Source: Terrimonas ferruginea DSM 30193
GTDB lineage: Bacteria; Bacteroidota; Bacteroidia; Chitinophagales; Chitinophagaceae
Direction: 5' to 3'
Assembly: GCF_000425585.1 (NCBI RefSeq)
Contig: NZ_KE384398.1
Span: 62,001-126,000, forward strand
DNA length: 64,000 bases
Below are positions 25,741 to 34,984 of the stretch, piece by piece. A program made the translations under genes and the position numbers. The notes under the pieces are model-generated. The model had not been told where the DNA came from. It was given only the letters and a program-made list of their open reading frames with translations, and did not search any database. Within the stretch, counting starts at the first letter, position 1; every line of letters starts with the position of its first letter.

Positions 25741-25747
25741 CGGGCAT

Positions 25748-25779
25748 AAAAAAAGCGCAGCCGAAGCCGCGCTTTTTTT
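25748..25779. terminator. Bidirectional terminator
   Basis: AAAAAAAGCGC pairs with GCGCTTTTTTT. It lies 16 bases past the stop of the convergent DsbD-N-like gene. Confidence 0.85.
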
Positions 25780-25794
25780 ATGCAGTTCACGCTC

Positions 25795-26244
25795 TTAAAG
25801 CGCTACTGTAAAATTCACTTTCTTGGGAGGAAGACATTTTTTATCATCACAGGTCTGGAACTCCACAACGCCCGCCAGGCTGGTCTTCACATTAGATTTT
25901 AATTTAACCACCTGCACAAAATCCACCGTATTGGAATATTGATTGGCAGAGGCACCAAGCTGTTTGTCATGAAATTTTTCCATTTTCCCTTTTTCTTTCA
26001 CTTTTCCATCCAGCGTCAGCAAAGGATTGGCGGTAAAGGCGAAACTCGTCGGCTGGGCAATGGCATCGTCCGGCTGCGTCTGCGAGTAGAGGTGCCATCC
26101 CGTTTGCATTTTAGCAGTGAGGTGCACTTCGTATGTTTTGTCGCCGATCTTTTTGGCGGAGAATGTCCAGCTTACAGGATTGAGCTGCGCCTGGGCAGTG
26201 ATACCCGCTGCCAACAGCATCAATACAAAGTATATTTTTTTCAT
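25795..26244 (-). CDS. Stand-alone DsbD N-terminal-domain protein
   Basis: A 149-residue periplasmic protein. Signal peptide 1-20 ends in AQAQ. The mature chain is one immunoglobulin-like domain of the DsbD alpha type: LNPVSWTFSAKKIG at the front, a GWHLYSQTQPDDAIAQPTSF strand pair, and the C-terminal TCDDKKCLPPK with the two Cys that shuttle electrons in DsbD. In E. coli this domain is fused to a membrane domain and a thioredoxin domain; neither is here or next to it. It may pass electrons to other periplasmic partners or only bind. An exact TAAATTTG promoter (minus strand, 26263-26270) fixes the start at 26244. Confidence 0.82.
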   Translation of the reverse strand: MKKIYFVLMLLAAGITAQAQLNPVSWTFSAKKIGDKTYEVHLTAKMQTGWHLYSQTQPDDAIAQPTSFAFTANPLLTLDGKVKEKGKMEKFHDKQLGASANQYSNTVDFVQVVKLKSNVKTSLAGVVEFQTCDDKKCLPPKKVNFTVAL

Positions 26245-26334
26245 ACCTATTTTGTTAGACTGCAAATTTAAACCGTTTGCGCGGTGTGTTGACCGTTGCG
26301 TTAGCTAAAAATTGACTAAAATCAGACGCAGTAG

Positions 26335-27048
26335 TTACCCCACCAGTTGCTTCGCCATCAGCAGCGACTCGATGATCGCGCGGCCGTCCGTATTCCCCAG
26401 CAGGGATGAGCAGGCCCGCTCAGGGTGAGGCATCATACCAAATACGTTACGCGCCTCGTTGGAGATTCCGGCTATATTGCGCGCCGCCCCGTTGGGGTTG
26501 GCAGCCGCAGTGATCTGGCCGGCATCGTCGCAGTAACGGAAGATCACCTGGTCATTGGCTTCCAGTTGGTTCAGGGTTTGTTCGTCTGCATGAAAACGGC
26601 CTTCCCCGTGTGCGATGGGAATTTTATAAGCGATCGGGCCATTGGCATCTTCGGACGGCAACAGGTCGCGTACAAAACCGTCGGGACGCAGGTACACGTT
26701 GCGGCAGATGAATTGCTGGTTGTTGTTGCGCAGCAGCGCACCTGGCAGCAGGTGCGATTCGCAGAGGATCTGGAAACCATTGCACACGCCGAGCACTTTA
26801 CCACCGGCGTTGGCAAAATCGATCACACTCTGCATCATCGGGCTGAAACGCGCAATGGCACCGCAGCGGAGGTAATCACCATAAGAAAATCCGCCGGGCA
26901 ATACGATACAGTCCTCTGTTGTGAAGGCACTGAGGTCGCGGTCTTTGTGCCAGAGCATCGTTACTTCCTGTCCGAGATCGTTTGCCAATGCATCCTGCAT
27001 ATCCCGGTCACAGTTTGAACCCGGAAATACAACTACGCCAAATTTCAT
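26335..27048 (-). CDS. purQ: Phosphoribosylformylglycinamidine synthase subunit PurQ
   Basis: A 237-residue class I glutamine amidotransferase that supplies ammonia to PurL in the fourth step of purine synthesis. N-terminal FGVVVFPGSNCDRD, the oxyanion region LPGGFSYGDYLRCGAIA, the nucleophile Cys89 in GVCNGFQ and the C-terminal MMPHPERA with the catalytic His and Glu are all present. A stand-alone PurQ implies a small PurL, with PurS, elsewhere in the genome, since neither is in this window. ATG 27048 is chosen over 27078 because of a TATCTTTG promoter (minus strand, 27076-27083). Confidence 0.96.
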   Translation of the reverse strand: MKFGVVVFPGSNCDRDMQDALANDLGQEVTMLWHKDRDLSAFTTEDCIVLPGGFSYGDYLRCGAIARFSPMMQSVIDFANAGGKVLGVCNGFQILCESHLLPGALLRNNNQQFICRNVYLRPDGFVRDLLPSEDANGPIAYKIPIAHGEGRFHADEQTLNQLEANDQVIFRYCDDAGQITAAANPNGAARNIAGISNEARNVFGMMPHPERACSSLLGNTDGRAIIESLLMAKQLVG

Positions 27049-27132
27049 ACTTGATTGATTGAAGGTTGAGGTGGGCAAAGATAGGTCAATTTTCAGGGGC
27101 CTCCTGCGATTTTTCCCACAATTAACGGCTGC

Positions 27133-28125
27133 TTATATCCATCCCGGTCCCGCGTATTGATAGCAGAGTATAAACGCAACGGACAACCAGAATACAATCA
27201 CCGGCAACGCTTTCCATTTTGCATAGAAATAGGCGAAGCCATGAAAGGCGGCCATCGGCATCAGCGCCATGATCCAGTTTTCCAGCGTATTACTTGTATT
27301 CACAAAAGGAATGAGCATGCCTACCAGCAGATACAGCAACAAGAGGCTCCAGGCTTTGCGCACATGAATCAGCATTCTCCGCAGGTGTTCCTGTATATAA
27401 TAACCTCCGGCCATAAACGGCACCATTACCAGGAATATGCTTCCCGCCAGCCAGGCCGATTGCTTCAGCGACGGCAGGGCCACCGATATATGCGGACATA
27501 AAGTATTCCAGTCCCAGCGGTCATTAAGGAAGATGTATACGGCATAGAAATAAAACGGGGTGGTGATACCCAGCAGGCAGAGCAACCATTCGTCTATGCG
27601 GAAAGGCCGCAGGATGGCCAGCGCCAGCAATATCCATAATCCGAATACCAGCGAGGGCACAAAAAGAAACGAAGCAATGCCCAATGCCAGCCCTATATTA
27701 AATATCGTTCCCCGCGCCTGCGGACGGTTATACGTATTGAATAAGGCCGTCAGCACATACAACAATACACTGTTCACCAGCAAAGGCGCCGAAAAGTAAT
27801 TCCATTCCGGCAACAGGGAGGTGAGCACCATGTACGAAAGCCCCGGCAGGTAATTGGGCCGCGCCATCATCCGGTGATTATTCACAAACCTTGTAAGCGT
27901 TACGGCTTGTACAAACAGCAGGGCAAAGGCCAGCAGGGGAAATAGTGCGCCGAATGAGGCGGACGCCGGCTGCAGGATTTCCAGTAAACGGTGGTACAGC
28001 ACGCCATCTCCTTCGCGCAGCAAAGGCGGATGGGGATTGAAAAATGCAGGCAACTTGATCAGGATCCCTACTATAAGCAGGGACATCAGATTGGCAGGAG
28101 TTTTCTGTTTGAACAGACCGATCAC
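27133..28125 (-). CDS. DUF6427-type polytopic membrane protein
   Basis: A 330-residue inner-membrane protein with about ten hydrophobic helices. The start MIGLFKQKTPANLMSLLIVG and the LREGDGVLYHRLLE loop match the Bacteroidota-specific DUF6427 family; such proteins are sometimes mislabelled as carotene monooxygenases. No catalytic motif is visible. The function is unknown; a role in envelope biogenesis is only a guess. It is a single gene with a near-consensus TGTAATTTG upstream. Confidence 0.78.
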   Translation of the reverse strand: MIGLFKQKTPANLMSLLIVGILIKLPAFFNPHPPLLREGDGVLYHRLLEILQPASASFGALFPLLAFALLFVQAVTLTRFVNNHRMMARPNYLPGLSYMVLTSLLPEWNYFSAPLLVNSVLLYVLTALFNTYNRPQARGTIFNIGLALGIASFLFVPSLVFGLWILLALAILRPFRIDEWLLCLLGITTPFYFYAVYIFLNDRWDWNTLCPHISVALPSLKQSAWLAGSIFLVMVPFMAGGYYIQEHLRRMLIHVRKAWSLLLLYLLVGMLIPFVNTSNTLENWIMALMPMAAFHGFAYFYAKWKALPVIVFWLSVAFILCYQYAGPGWI

Positions 28126-28180
28126 GGAAAGTGTATTGCTTTACCGGCATACAACCGGTGCCGCCAAATTACAACCTGGC

Positions 28181-29695
28181 CTAGTTAAAATCAATTTTTG
28201 CAAAAGAAATATAATTCCGGTACTGGCAGGGCACGATCATCTGGCGGGCACTGACCTGTTTGGCGTACTTGGGCATGAAGTCGTGGCCGCGGTCCAGGTT
28301 CTTGAGTGTAGGACTCTTTTTAATCTCCCCGTCGGGCGACACGGCAAAGTCGTTCAGTATCTGCCGGCGCGATTCGATCACGTTGAACAGGAAATGCAAC
28401 TGACCACCGGTCACGAACAGTTGGTAAGACAACAGGTCATCAGACTGGTCATCGTATTGTTCTTTGGCGATCACGTTGTTCCATTCAGGCGCACCTGTGC
28501 TGTCGAAAGAGAACACCACGATATTGTCGGCCTGGTAACGTACGCTTCCACGGTCATTCCAGCGGTTACCCCAATAGTTGTTGTAATAAGGAGAGTAGTA
28601 ATAATAGTCGTACGGACGCATATAGGGCGAACCGAAATAATTCCAACGGTTCCAGGCGTTGCCGCGCGAGGTGGTGTAATAGGATTCTGCGCCGATGATA
28701 AATCCTCCATCGCGGCGGGTAATGATGTTGCGGATAAAATAATCGTTGAACGCTGCTTTGGTGCTGGCATTGCCACGCGCTTCCTTGCGCAGTTCATCTG
28801 AAAACTCGAGCATTCGCTCTATTACCACACGGTCATTTACTTTATCCCAGATATAGAAATAAAACCCGTCGATGTTGCCGCGGCGTTGTTTGTTATAAAA
28901 GGAGGTAAGAAAATATCGCTTGTTGAAATTATCAGGTTTGATCTTGATTTCGTCGAGGTACATTTTCTCCGTAGTCAGCGGGTGTACATGGAAGGAATCC
29001 TCCATGGCTTTTTTAATTACGAATGCGGCATTGCCGATATTCTCGCTGTTTACCCGGTCGAAGCGCGTAAAGATCAGGTCGCCGTCGTTGTCGAGGTTGA
29101 ACTCACCGAGGTAATCGTCTTTGTCTTCCATCGGAAGAGTGAGCCGGCTTTCCTTGATAAGATCGAGGCGGTCGCTGAGCAGGCGGCTGCTGATCTGGTA
29201 CATTCTTTTATTCTTGCTGTTGATCTTGAAGACAATGATCTTGCTTTTGTCTTCGCTGGCCAGTACGGTATATATTTTATTATTGGCCGTGTAACCGATA
29301 CGGGTGGTATCGAGCAACATCACTTCGCCTACCTTTTTACCCTCGCCGTTGACGCGGGCAGCTTCGCAATAAACGATACCCTTGCGCTGGTACTGATAAA
29401 TGAGATAACAAAACTCCGGATAGGAGAAGATATCCATATTGATCAAACGTTCGTTATCGGGAATAAAATCAAGGTTCTGTTTGCCGATTTCGACCATATC
29501 ATTATCCAGTACGGATATCCAATTGTTGGAACGTACATTTTTATAGATAAGAAAGTTGTTGCCGATCTTGCCGGCTATTTCAAAATTCATCCGGCGGGTA
29601 TCATCGCGGGAAGGTTCGGAATAAACGATACGTTGGGAAAAGGCAAGCATTCCGGACAATAGGAAAACAAGAAGCAAAAGACCTTTGCTGTTCAT
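28181..29695 (-). CDS. Hypothetical exported protein, 504 aa
   Basis: Family not recognised. A signal peptide at 1-20 (LLLLVFLLSGMLAFSQ) is followed by a beta-rich chain of repeated strand-turn motifs such as ILDNDM-like VLDNDMVEIG, LDTTRIGYTANN, LNPDGDLIF-like NLDNDGDLIF and VKKAMEDSFHVHPL, which would fit a beta-propeller-like extracellular or periplasmic fold. A striking Tyr/Asn/Arg-rich segment (YMRPYDYYYYSPYYNNYW) lies near residue 365. The start MNSKGLLLL at 29695 is preferred over 29698 for the signal sequence. It has no close neighbours on its strand. Confidence 0.65.
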   Translation of the reverse strand: MNSKGLLLLVFLLSGMLAFSQRIVYSEPSRDDTRRMNFEIAGKIGNNFLIYKNVRSNNWISVLDNDMVEIGKQNLDFIPDNERLINMDIFSYPEFCYLIYQYQRKGIVYCEAARVNGEGKKVGEVMLLDTTRIGYTANNKIYTVLASEDKSKIIVFKINSKNKRMYQISSRLLSDRLDLIKESRLTLPMEDKDDYLGEFNLDNDGDLIFTRFDRVNSENIGNAAFVIKKAMEDSFHVHPLTTEKMYLDEIKIKPDNFNKRYFLTSFYNKQRRGNIDGFYFYIWDKVNDRVVIERMLEFSDELRKEARGNASTKAAFNDYFIRNIITRRDGGFIIGAESYYTTSRGNAWNRWNYFGSPYMRPYDYYYYSPYYNNYWGNRWNDRGSVRYQADNIVVFSFDSTGAPEWNNVIAKEQYDDQSDDLLSYQLFVTGGQLHFLFNVIESRRQILNDFAVSPDGEIKKSPTLKNLDRGHDFMPKYAKQVSARQMIVPCQYRNYISFAKIDFN

Positions 29696-29945
29696 CATAA
29701 TGATCTGATTTTTCGCTTATTAAAAATACAAAGTTGCTGCCCAATCGGGCTAACTTTTTTTGAGATGCAGCAGGTCGGGGGATTACATTCCGATAAACGG
29801 TGTATGGCTGCGGAAAGTTGCAGGTGATATGTTAGCAAAAGCGTAAAAATTTTAATGGCTAAAGGCCCGCCATTGGTTTTTTTGCCTATACCTTTGTTCC
29901 TGCCCCGGATTTTTTGAAAAACGCATGGCATACAAATAATAGCAC

Positions 29946-31922
29946 GTGAAAATACCGACTAATAGGGTCACCGCCGCGGGACTCGTGATTGCACTGGGAA
30001 TTATCTTCGGCGATATTGGTACATCTCCCCTGTATGTATTCAACGCCATTATCGGCGGACGGGAAGTTTCTGAAACACTTATCATCGGTACACTCTCCTG
30101 TATTATCTGGACACTTACCCTTCAGACCACGATCAAATACGTGATCCTGATCCTCCGGGCCGACAACAGAGGGGAAGGCGGCACATTTGCCCTGTATGCC
30201 CTGGTAAGGCGACGGCGAAAGTGGCTGGTGATACCCGCCATGATCGGCGGAGCTGCCCTGCTCGCCGACGGCATCATCACCCCGCCCATGACCGTTACCT
30301 CCGCGATAGAAGGTTTGGAAGAACTCCCCGCCCTCCGCGGACTGACCACCGATACCGTCGTAATGATTGTACTGATCATTCTCACCCTCTTCTTTTTCCT
30401 CCAGCAATTCGGTACGGCTTCCATCGGCAAGATCTTCGGGCCAATCATGTTTATCTGGTTCACCATGCTGGCCGTGTTCGGTCTGATCCACGTTTTCGAC
30501 GACCTGTCTATTTTCAAAGCACTAAGTCCTTATTACGCCATAGAATTCCTGCGTACCTATCCTTCCGGTTTCTGGTTGCTGGGTGCGGTGTTTCTATGTA
30601 CCACGGGCGCCGAAGCACTTTATAGCGACCTTGGACACTGCGGACGCGACAATATCCGCTACTCCTGGATTTATGTAAAAGCCTGTCTGCTGCTCAACTA
30701 TTTCGGACAAGGTGCTTACCTGCTGGCACATCATTCCGGCCTCACCATCACCGAAACCGTAAAAAAAGAACAGGGCATCAATGCTTTTTACGACCTGATG
30801 CCGCAATGGTTCATCATTCCCGGTGTGGCCATTGCCACCACCGCTGCCATCATCGCCAGCCAGGCCATGGTATCCGGCGCCTTCACACTCATCAGTGAAG
30901 CCATGCGCCTCAACCTCTGGCCCAAGATGAAGATTCGCTATCCTTCCGAAGAAAAAGGACAGCTCTTCATTCCCGGCATCAACCTGCTGATGTTCCTGGG
31001 TTGCGTGGGTGTGGTCCTCTATTTCCAGAAATCTTCCAACATGGAAGCGGCCTACGGTCTGGCAATCGTGGTGACCATGATCACTACTACTATTCTTTTT
31101 GCCAACTACCTCGTATTGCATCGGGTCAAATCTTTCTGGATCTGGATATTCCTGGTGGGTTACTTCGTGGTGGAAACCGGTTACCTGGTGGCCCTGATGG
31201 ATAAATTCGTTCACGGTGGTTACGTAACCCTGCTGGTCGGCGGCATCATGTTCCTGGTAATGTATGTGTGGTTCCGCGCACGTAAGATCAAAAACCGCTA
31301 CGTGGAATTTGTACGGCTGGAACATTACATTCCCAAACTACAGGAGCTGAGCAATGACCGTTCAGTAGCCAAATACGCTACCCACCTGGTATACCTCACC
31401 AGCGCCAACAACCCGAAAGAGATCGAGCACAAAATCATTTACTCTATTCTGAACAAAAAGCCGAAACGCGCAGATATTTATTGGTTTGTACACGTTGATA
31501 CGATGGACGACCCTTATACCTGCGAATACAAAGTAGAACATATCATCCCCAACGATATCATTCGCATCGACTTCCGGCTTGGTTTCCGTATGGAGCCGCG
31601 CATCAACCTGATGTTCCGCAAAGTGGTGGAAGACCTGGTGGCCAACAAGGAAGTAAATATTATCAGCCGCTATGAAAGTCTTGCCAGCAGCAACATGGTG
31701 GGCGACTTCCAATTTATGGTAATGGAAAAATACCTGAGCCAGGATAATGAACTGCCGTTTATCGAACGTGTGATCATGAAATTCCACTTCTGGCTGAAAG
31801 AACACAGCCTCAGCGAAGAAAGAGGTTTCGGTCTCGACGTGGCCAACGTAACGGTGGAGAAATTCCCGCTCATTGTTGCGCCCGTTACCAACCTGCGCCT
31901 GAAGCGGATCGAAGAAGAGTAA
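29946..31922 (+). CDS. kup: KUP-family potassium uptake protein
   Basis: A 658-residue secondary K+ transporter. The N-terminal signature ALGIIFGDIGTSPLYVFNAI and the next block DNRGEGGTFALYAL are diagnostic of KUP/HAK/KT transporters. About twelve transmembrane helices fill residues 10-430; a cytosolic C-terminal domain of about 210 residues follows. This imports potassium with protons. The start is a GTG (29946); no better ATG exists upstream. The gene overlaps nothing and is followed directly by an alpha/beta hydrolase gene 2 bases after the stop, which suggests cotranscription. Confidence 0.93.
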   Translation: MKIPTNRVTAAGLVIALGIIFGDIGTSPLYVFNAIIGGREVSETLIIGTLSCIIWTLTLQTTIKYVILILRADNRGEGGTFALYALVRRRRKWLVIPAMIGGAALLADGIITPPMTVTSAIEGLEELPALRGLTTDTVVMIVLIILTLFFFLQQFGTASIGKIFGPIMFIWFTMLAVFGLIHVFDDLSIFKALSPYYAIEFLRTYPSGFWLLGAVFLCTTGAEALYSDLGHCGRDNIRYSWIYVKACLLLNYFGQGAYLLAHHSGLTITETVKKEQGINAFYDLMPQWFIIPGVAIATTAAIIASQAMVSGAFTLISEAMRLNLWPKMKIRYPSEEKGQLFIPGINLLMFLGCVGVVLYFQKSSNMEAAYGLAIVVTMITTTILFANYLVLHRVKSFWIWIFLVGYFVVETGYLVALMDKFVHGGYVTLLVGGIMFLVMYVWFRARKIKNRYVEFVRLEHYIPKLQELSNDRSVAKYATHLVYLTSANNPKEIEHKIIYSILNKKPKRADIYWFVHVDTMDDPYTCEYKVEHIIPNDIIRIDFRLGFRMEPRINLMFRKVVEDLVANKEVNIISRYESLASSNMVGDFQFMVMEKYLSQDNELPFIERVIMKFHFWLKEHSLSEERGFGLDVANVTVEKFPLIVAPVTNLRLKRIEEE

Positions 31923-31924
31923 TT

Positions 31925-32764
31925 TTGCGCAGCCGGTGCCGAAGCTTATCTTCAATCCACCAACTGCCAAACTTGCCCCCTGTAATCTGGTATATCATCG
32001 GCGGTATTGCCGTCCTGTCTGTTGCAGCTTATTTCCTGCAGGAACGTTTTATATTCAAACCCGAACGGCTGCAGCAGGATTTCCGTTTCGTGTATGATAT
32101 TCCTTTCCGCGAATATTTTTTTGATGTGGAACCCGGTGTGCGCATAAACGGTCTTCACTTTTTCCGCGAAGCGCCGCATGGTCTTATTCTTTATTTCCAT
32201 GGCAACACCCGCAGTATAAAAGGCTGGGCCAAATATGCGCGTGATTTTTACCGGTACAATTATGATGTGGTGCTGGTGGACTATCGCGGATTCGGAAAAA
32301 GCACCGGCAAGCGTAGTGAAAAAGATATGCTCAGCGACATGCAGTTCGTTTATGATTCATTGAAAAAACAATATCCCGAAGACCACATGATCATGTACGG
32401 CCGCAGCATCGGCAGCGGTTTTGCCACCAAACTCGCCAGTGATAACAAACCGCGTTACCTGATCCTCGACGCACCTTATTACAGTTTCCGCAAAGTAGTG
32501 GAACGGTTTCTTCCGATGCTGCCGTTGCGCTGGGTATTGCGGTATCATCTGCGCACCGATCTGTGGATACGTAAAGTGCGTTGCCATACCTATATCCTGC
32601 ACGGTACGCGTGACTGGCTGATACCACTACGGCACAGTGAAAACCTGCAAAAGCTGAACCCTGCCGGCATCACGCTTATCCGTATAGAAGGAGGAGGACA
32701 TAACAACCTGCCGAAATTTGACAGCTATCACAATTTCATCCGCGACATTTTAAAATATGTTTGA
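31925..32764 (+). CDS. Membrane-anchored alpha/beta hydrolase
   Basis: A hydrolase of the BEM46/ABHD13-17 type. A hydrophobic N-terminal helix (VIWYIIGGIAVLSVAAYFLQ) is followed by RFIFKPERL, the HGN oxyanion motif (YFHGNTRS), DYRGFGKSTGKRSE, the nucleophile elbow GRSIGSG, an acid in LHGTRDWLIP and the final His in GGGHNNLP. The substrate is unknown; such anchored hydrolases act on lipids or acyl groups. There is no good ATG: a TTG at 31925 or, more likely, at 31973 starts it. Another family member lies at 34147 on the opposite strand, with one lipoprotein gene between. Confidence 0.82.
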   Translation: MRSRCRSLSSIHQLPNLPPVIWYIIGGIAVLSVAAYFLQERFIFKPERLQQDFRFVYDIPFREYFFDVEPGVRINGLHFFREAPHGLILYFHGNTRSIKGWAKYARDFYRYNYDVVLVDYRGFGKSTGKRSEKDMLSDMQFVYDSLKKQYPEDHMIMYGRSIGSGFATKLASDNKPRYLILDAPYYSFRKVVERFLPMLPLRWVLRYHLRTDLWIRKVRCHTYILHGTRDWLIPLRHSENLQKLNPAGITLIRIEGGGHNNLPKFDSYHNFIRDILKYV

Positions 32765-32806
32765 AGCGAAATTGTCAACACCATGTTAATTGCCAACGCC
32801 GGTTGT

Positions 32807-32814
32807 TACCTTCG
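32807..32814 (+). promoter_or_regulatory. Bacteroidota -7 element for the TPR-like lipoprotein
   Basis: TACCTTCG, a TAnnTTYG variant, with TTG at 32790-32792 as the -33 part, 33 bases before the ATG. Confidence 0.5.
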
Positions 32815-32847
32815 CGGCCTTGATTCGTCCTACTAATAAAACCGCCC

Positions 32848-33993
32848 ATGATACCAAAACTTTACACATTTTTATTACTCGTACTTTTCAGCCTTGCGGC
32901 CTGCCAGTCGGCAGAGAAACTTTATTCCCGCGGCCAATACGATCAGGCAGTAGAAGCTGCCTCCAAAAAACTTTCCAAGAAACCCAATGACGCCAAGTTG
33001 CGTGAGCTGGTACAGAATGCCTACCGCTATGCCGTGGAAGATCACGAAGGCCGTGTGCGCCAGTTGACCGGCAGTACCTCAACCCTTCGCTGGGAGCAGA
33101 TCTACGGCGAATACCAGGACTTGCAGAAACTATACAATGCCATCCGCCGTAATCCGGCCATTTTTGAACTGGTACAACCAACGGATTATTCCTCTTATAT
33201 CACTACATACAAAGAGCAGGCAAGCAATGCCCGTGAAGACCGTGGCGATCAGTTGATGGGGCAACAAACGAAGAAGTCTGCACGCGATGCCTATTATGAA
33301 TTCCAGCAGGCACTGGCCCTGAAACCCGGCGACCTCACCTTGCGTCAGAAAATGGACGAAGCCCTTGCCATGGCCATGACCAATGTGGTGGTGAATCCGG
33401 TAAGCCGTTCCGGTTATGCATACGGTACGCCGGCCTTCGGTTTCCAGAATTTCGAATACGATATTCAGCGTTACCTTAACAGTAACAACCGCGGCAACTT
33501 TGTTGACTTTTATACGTACACCGATGCACGCGCCCGCAACGTACGTCCCGATCTTTCAGTGGAATTGTGGTCGGGCACTCCGGACATCGGACGCTACCGC
33601 GATCAGCGCAGCACCCGCGAAGTAAGCAAACAGATCGTATCCAAAGAGATCGTGCACAAACCCGACTCGATAACCAAAGAATACATTACGGTGAAAGCCC
33701 GCATTACGGTTACAACGCGTACACTCCGCGCCGATGGCCTGTTACAGGCAGTGGTAAGAGATATCGATAACCGTACGTTATGGAGTGATACGTATCGCGG
33801 TGAATACAATTGGATCGTGCGTTTTGCAAGTTTCACCGGTGATGAGCGGGCATTAAGCGATGAAGACAGAAAGCTCGTTGCCCAACGCGAAGAATGGCCT
33901 CCCGCCAACAGCGCCATCGCCAATATTATTACGAATGAGATTTTGAGTAAAGCACAGTGTGGGATAAGTGATTATTTTCATCGGATTTTCTGA
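32848..33993 (+). CDS. Lipoprotein with TPR-like repeats, 381 aa
   Basis: Signal with lipobox LAAC, lipidated Cys19. The next segment (EKLYSRGQYDQAVEAASKKL) is one TPR-like helix pair and a second (RDAYYEFQQALALKPGDL) lies near residue 145. The C-terminal half is a beta-rich domain with an aromatic ISRSGYAY-like turn (VSRSGYAYGTPAFGF) and later DNRTLWSDTYRGEYNW. I do not recognise a named family beyond TPR-like. It probably sits on the inner face of the outer membrane as an assembly or adaptor lipoprotein; this is inference. A strong terminator at 34031-34060 ends the unit. Confidence 0.75.
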   Translation: MIPKLYTFLLLVLFSLAACQSAEKLYSRGQYDQAVEAASKKLSKKPNDAKLRELVQNAYRYAVEDHEGRVRQLTGSTSTLRWEQIYGEYQDLQKLYNAIRRNPAIFELVQPTDYSSYITTYKEQASNAREDRGDQLMGQQTKKSARDAYYEFQQALALKPGDLTLRQKMDEALAMAMTNVVVNPVSRSGYAYGTPAFGFQNFEYDIQRYLNSNNRGNFVDFYTYTDARARNVRPDLSVELWSGTPDIGRYRDQRSTREVSKQIVSKEIVHKPDSITKEYITVKARITVTTRTLRADGLLQAVVRDIDNRTLWSDTYRGEYNWIVRFASFTGDERALSDEDRKLVAQREEWPPANSAIANIITNEILSKAQCGISDYFHRIF

Positions 33994-34143
33994 CGTCAAT
34001 CGTGAATCGTCAATCGTCAATCGTGAATGGAACAGCCGGAACTAACACTCCGGCTGTTTTTATTTTCATGAATGCTTAAGAATCTACTATCCTAGAGCAT
34101 TATTCACGATTCACGATTGACGATTGACGATTCACGATTCACT
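33994..34143. repeat. Inverted heptamer arrays around a terminator
   Basis: Five NGTSAAT units (33994-34028) sit left of the hairpin AACAGCCGGA/TCCGGCTGTT (34031-34060, T-run), and six ATTSACN units (34102-34143) sit right of it. The two arrays are reverse complements, so the whole 150 bp can fold back. Convergent genes lie on both sides. Confidence 0.85.
34031..34060. terminator. Terminator in the convergent gap
   Basis: AACAGCCGGA pairs with TCCGGCTGTT and is followed by TTT. It is placed 37 bases after the plus-strand stop. Confidence 0.8.
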
Positions 34144-34146
34144 CCC

Positions 34147-34953
34147 TCACTTCAACAAGCTCCTTACCTCCGTACGAAACTTCTCAAACTCCGCCAGATT
34201 ATTATGCCCTCCGTCTTCGATCGTGATCAGGCGGGCTTTGGGCGATAATGCCGCCAAACGGCGGGCCTGGCTATACGGGATCACATCATCATCGGTGCCA
34301 TGAAAGATTGTCACCGGCGGGATCATCTTCGCCATGTATTTATTATTGGGAAACTCATACTTGCTCAGCCAACTGGCAGGATAAATTTTGGTATAATAAT
34401 TCATCAGGCTGTACATGCTGTAGTAAGGCGTCTCCAATACCAGTTGCTGACAACTGTGACGTGAAGCGAGATAGGTGGCAAGCCCGGAGCCCATCGAACG
34501 GCCATACAGAATAATTTTTTCGGGAGGGAAACGCAATCGCGCCATATCGTAGAGTACTTCGGCATCTTCCAGCATGGCCTCTTCTGAACGTTTGCCGGTT
34601 GTTTTACCAAAACCCGGATAATCCATCATCCATATCTCATAGTTGTTTTGGGTAAACAATGACGCAACAGGTGCATAGCGGTTGATGTTGGTCATATTTC
34701 CATGAAAATATAATACCACGCCTTTGCGCACCGAATCGGGCACCGTGAATTGCACGATGCTCAGATTCTTTTTGTCCGTTACCGGCACGTCCAGTTGCCT
34801 GAACGGCTGATCAAATTTATAAGTATACCCTTCTTCGAGCGGTTCGGGATGAAACAACAGTTTGTCTTGCAGAAAATAAAGCGCTACCCCTACAACCACA
34901 TAGATAGCGATCAGTAATTTAACCCAGAACAAAATTCGTTTACGTGAAAACAT
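34147..34953 (-). CDS. Membrane-anchored alpha/beta hydrolase, paralogue
   Basis: A 268-residue paralogue of the hydrolase at 31925. The N-terminal helix (about 9-26, VKLLIAIYVVVGVALYF) is followed by KLLFHPEPLE, YFHGNMTN (82-89), DYPGFGKTTGKRSE (111-124), the nucleophile Ser153 in GRSMGSG, the acid in FHGTDDDVIP and the His in DGGHNNLAE. All triad residues are present. Similar segments line up nearly throughout with the paralogue, so one duplicated from the other, or both were kept from an old duplication. The substrate is unknown. An exact TAATTTCG element 3 bases before the ATG suggests a leaderless message. Confidence 0.85.
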   Translation of the reverse strand: MFSRKRILFWVKLLIAIYVVVGVALYFLQDKLLFHPEPLEEGYTYKFDQPFRQLDVPVTDKKNLSIVQFTVPDSVRKGVVLYFHGNMTNINRYAPVASLFTQNNYEIWMMDYPGFGKTTGKRSEEAMLEDAEVLYDMARLRFPPEKIILYGRSMGSGLATYLASRHSCQQLVLETPYYSMYSLMNYYTKIYPASWLSKYEFPNNKYMAKMIPPVTIFHGTDDDVIPYSQARRLAALSPKARLITIEDGGHNNLAEFEKFRTEVRSLLK

Positions 34954-34956
34954 GGC

Positions 34957-34964
34957 CGAAATTA
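34957..34964 (-). promoter_or_regulatory. -7 element directly at the hydrolase start codon
   Basis: The minus strand reads TAATTTCG then GC-type spacer and ATG at 34953; with normal spacing the transcript begins about at the ATG. Confidence 0.45.
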
Positions 34965-34984
34965 GGAAGAAAAAAGCAGTTCAT

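Noticed and set aside
31925-31972. Start of the first alpha/beta hydrolase at TTG 31925
   Set aside because: Not fully rejected: the first 16 residues are polar and unlike the paralogue's N-terminus, so TTG 31973 is more likely; I kept the outer coordinate and stated the doubt.
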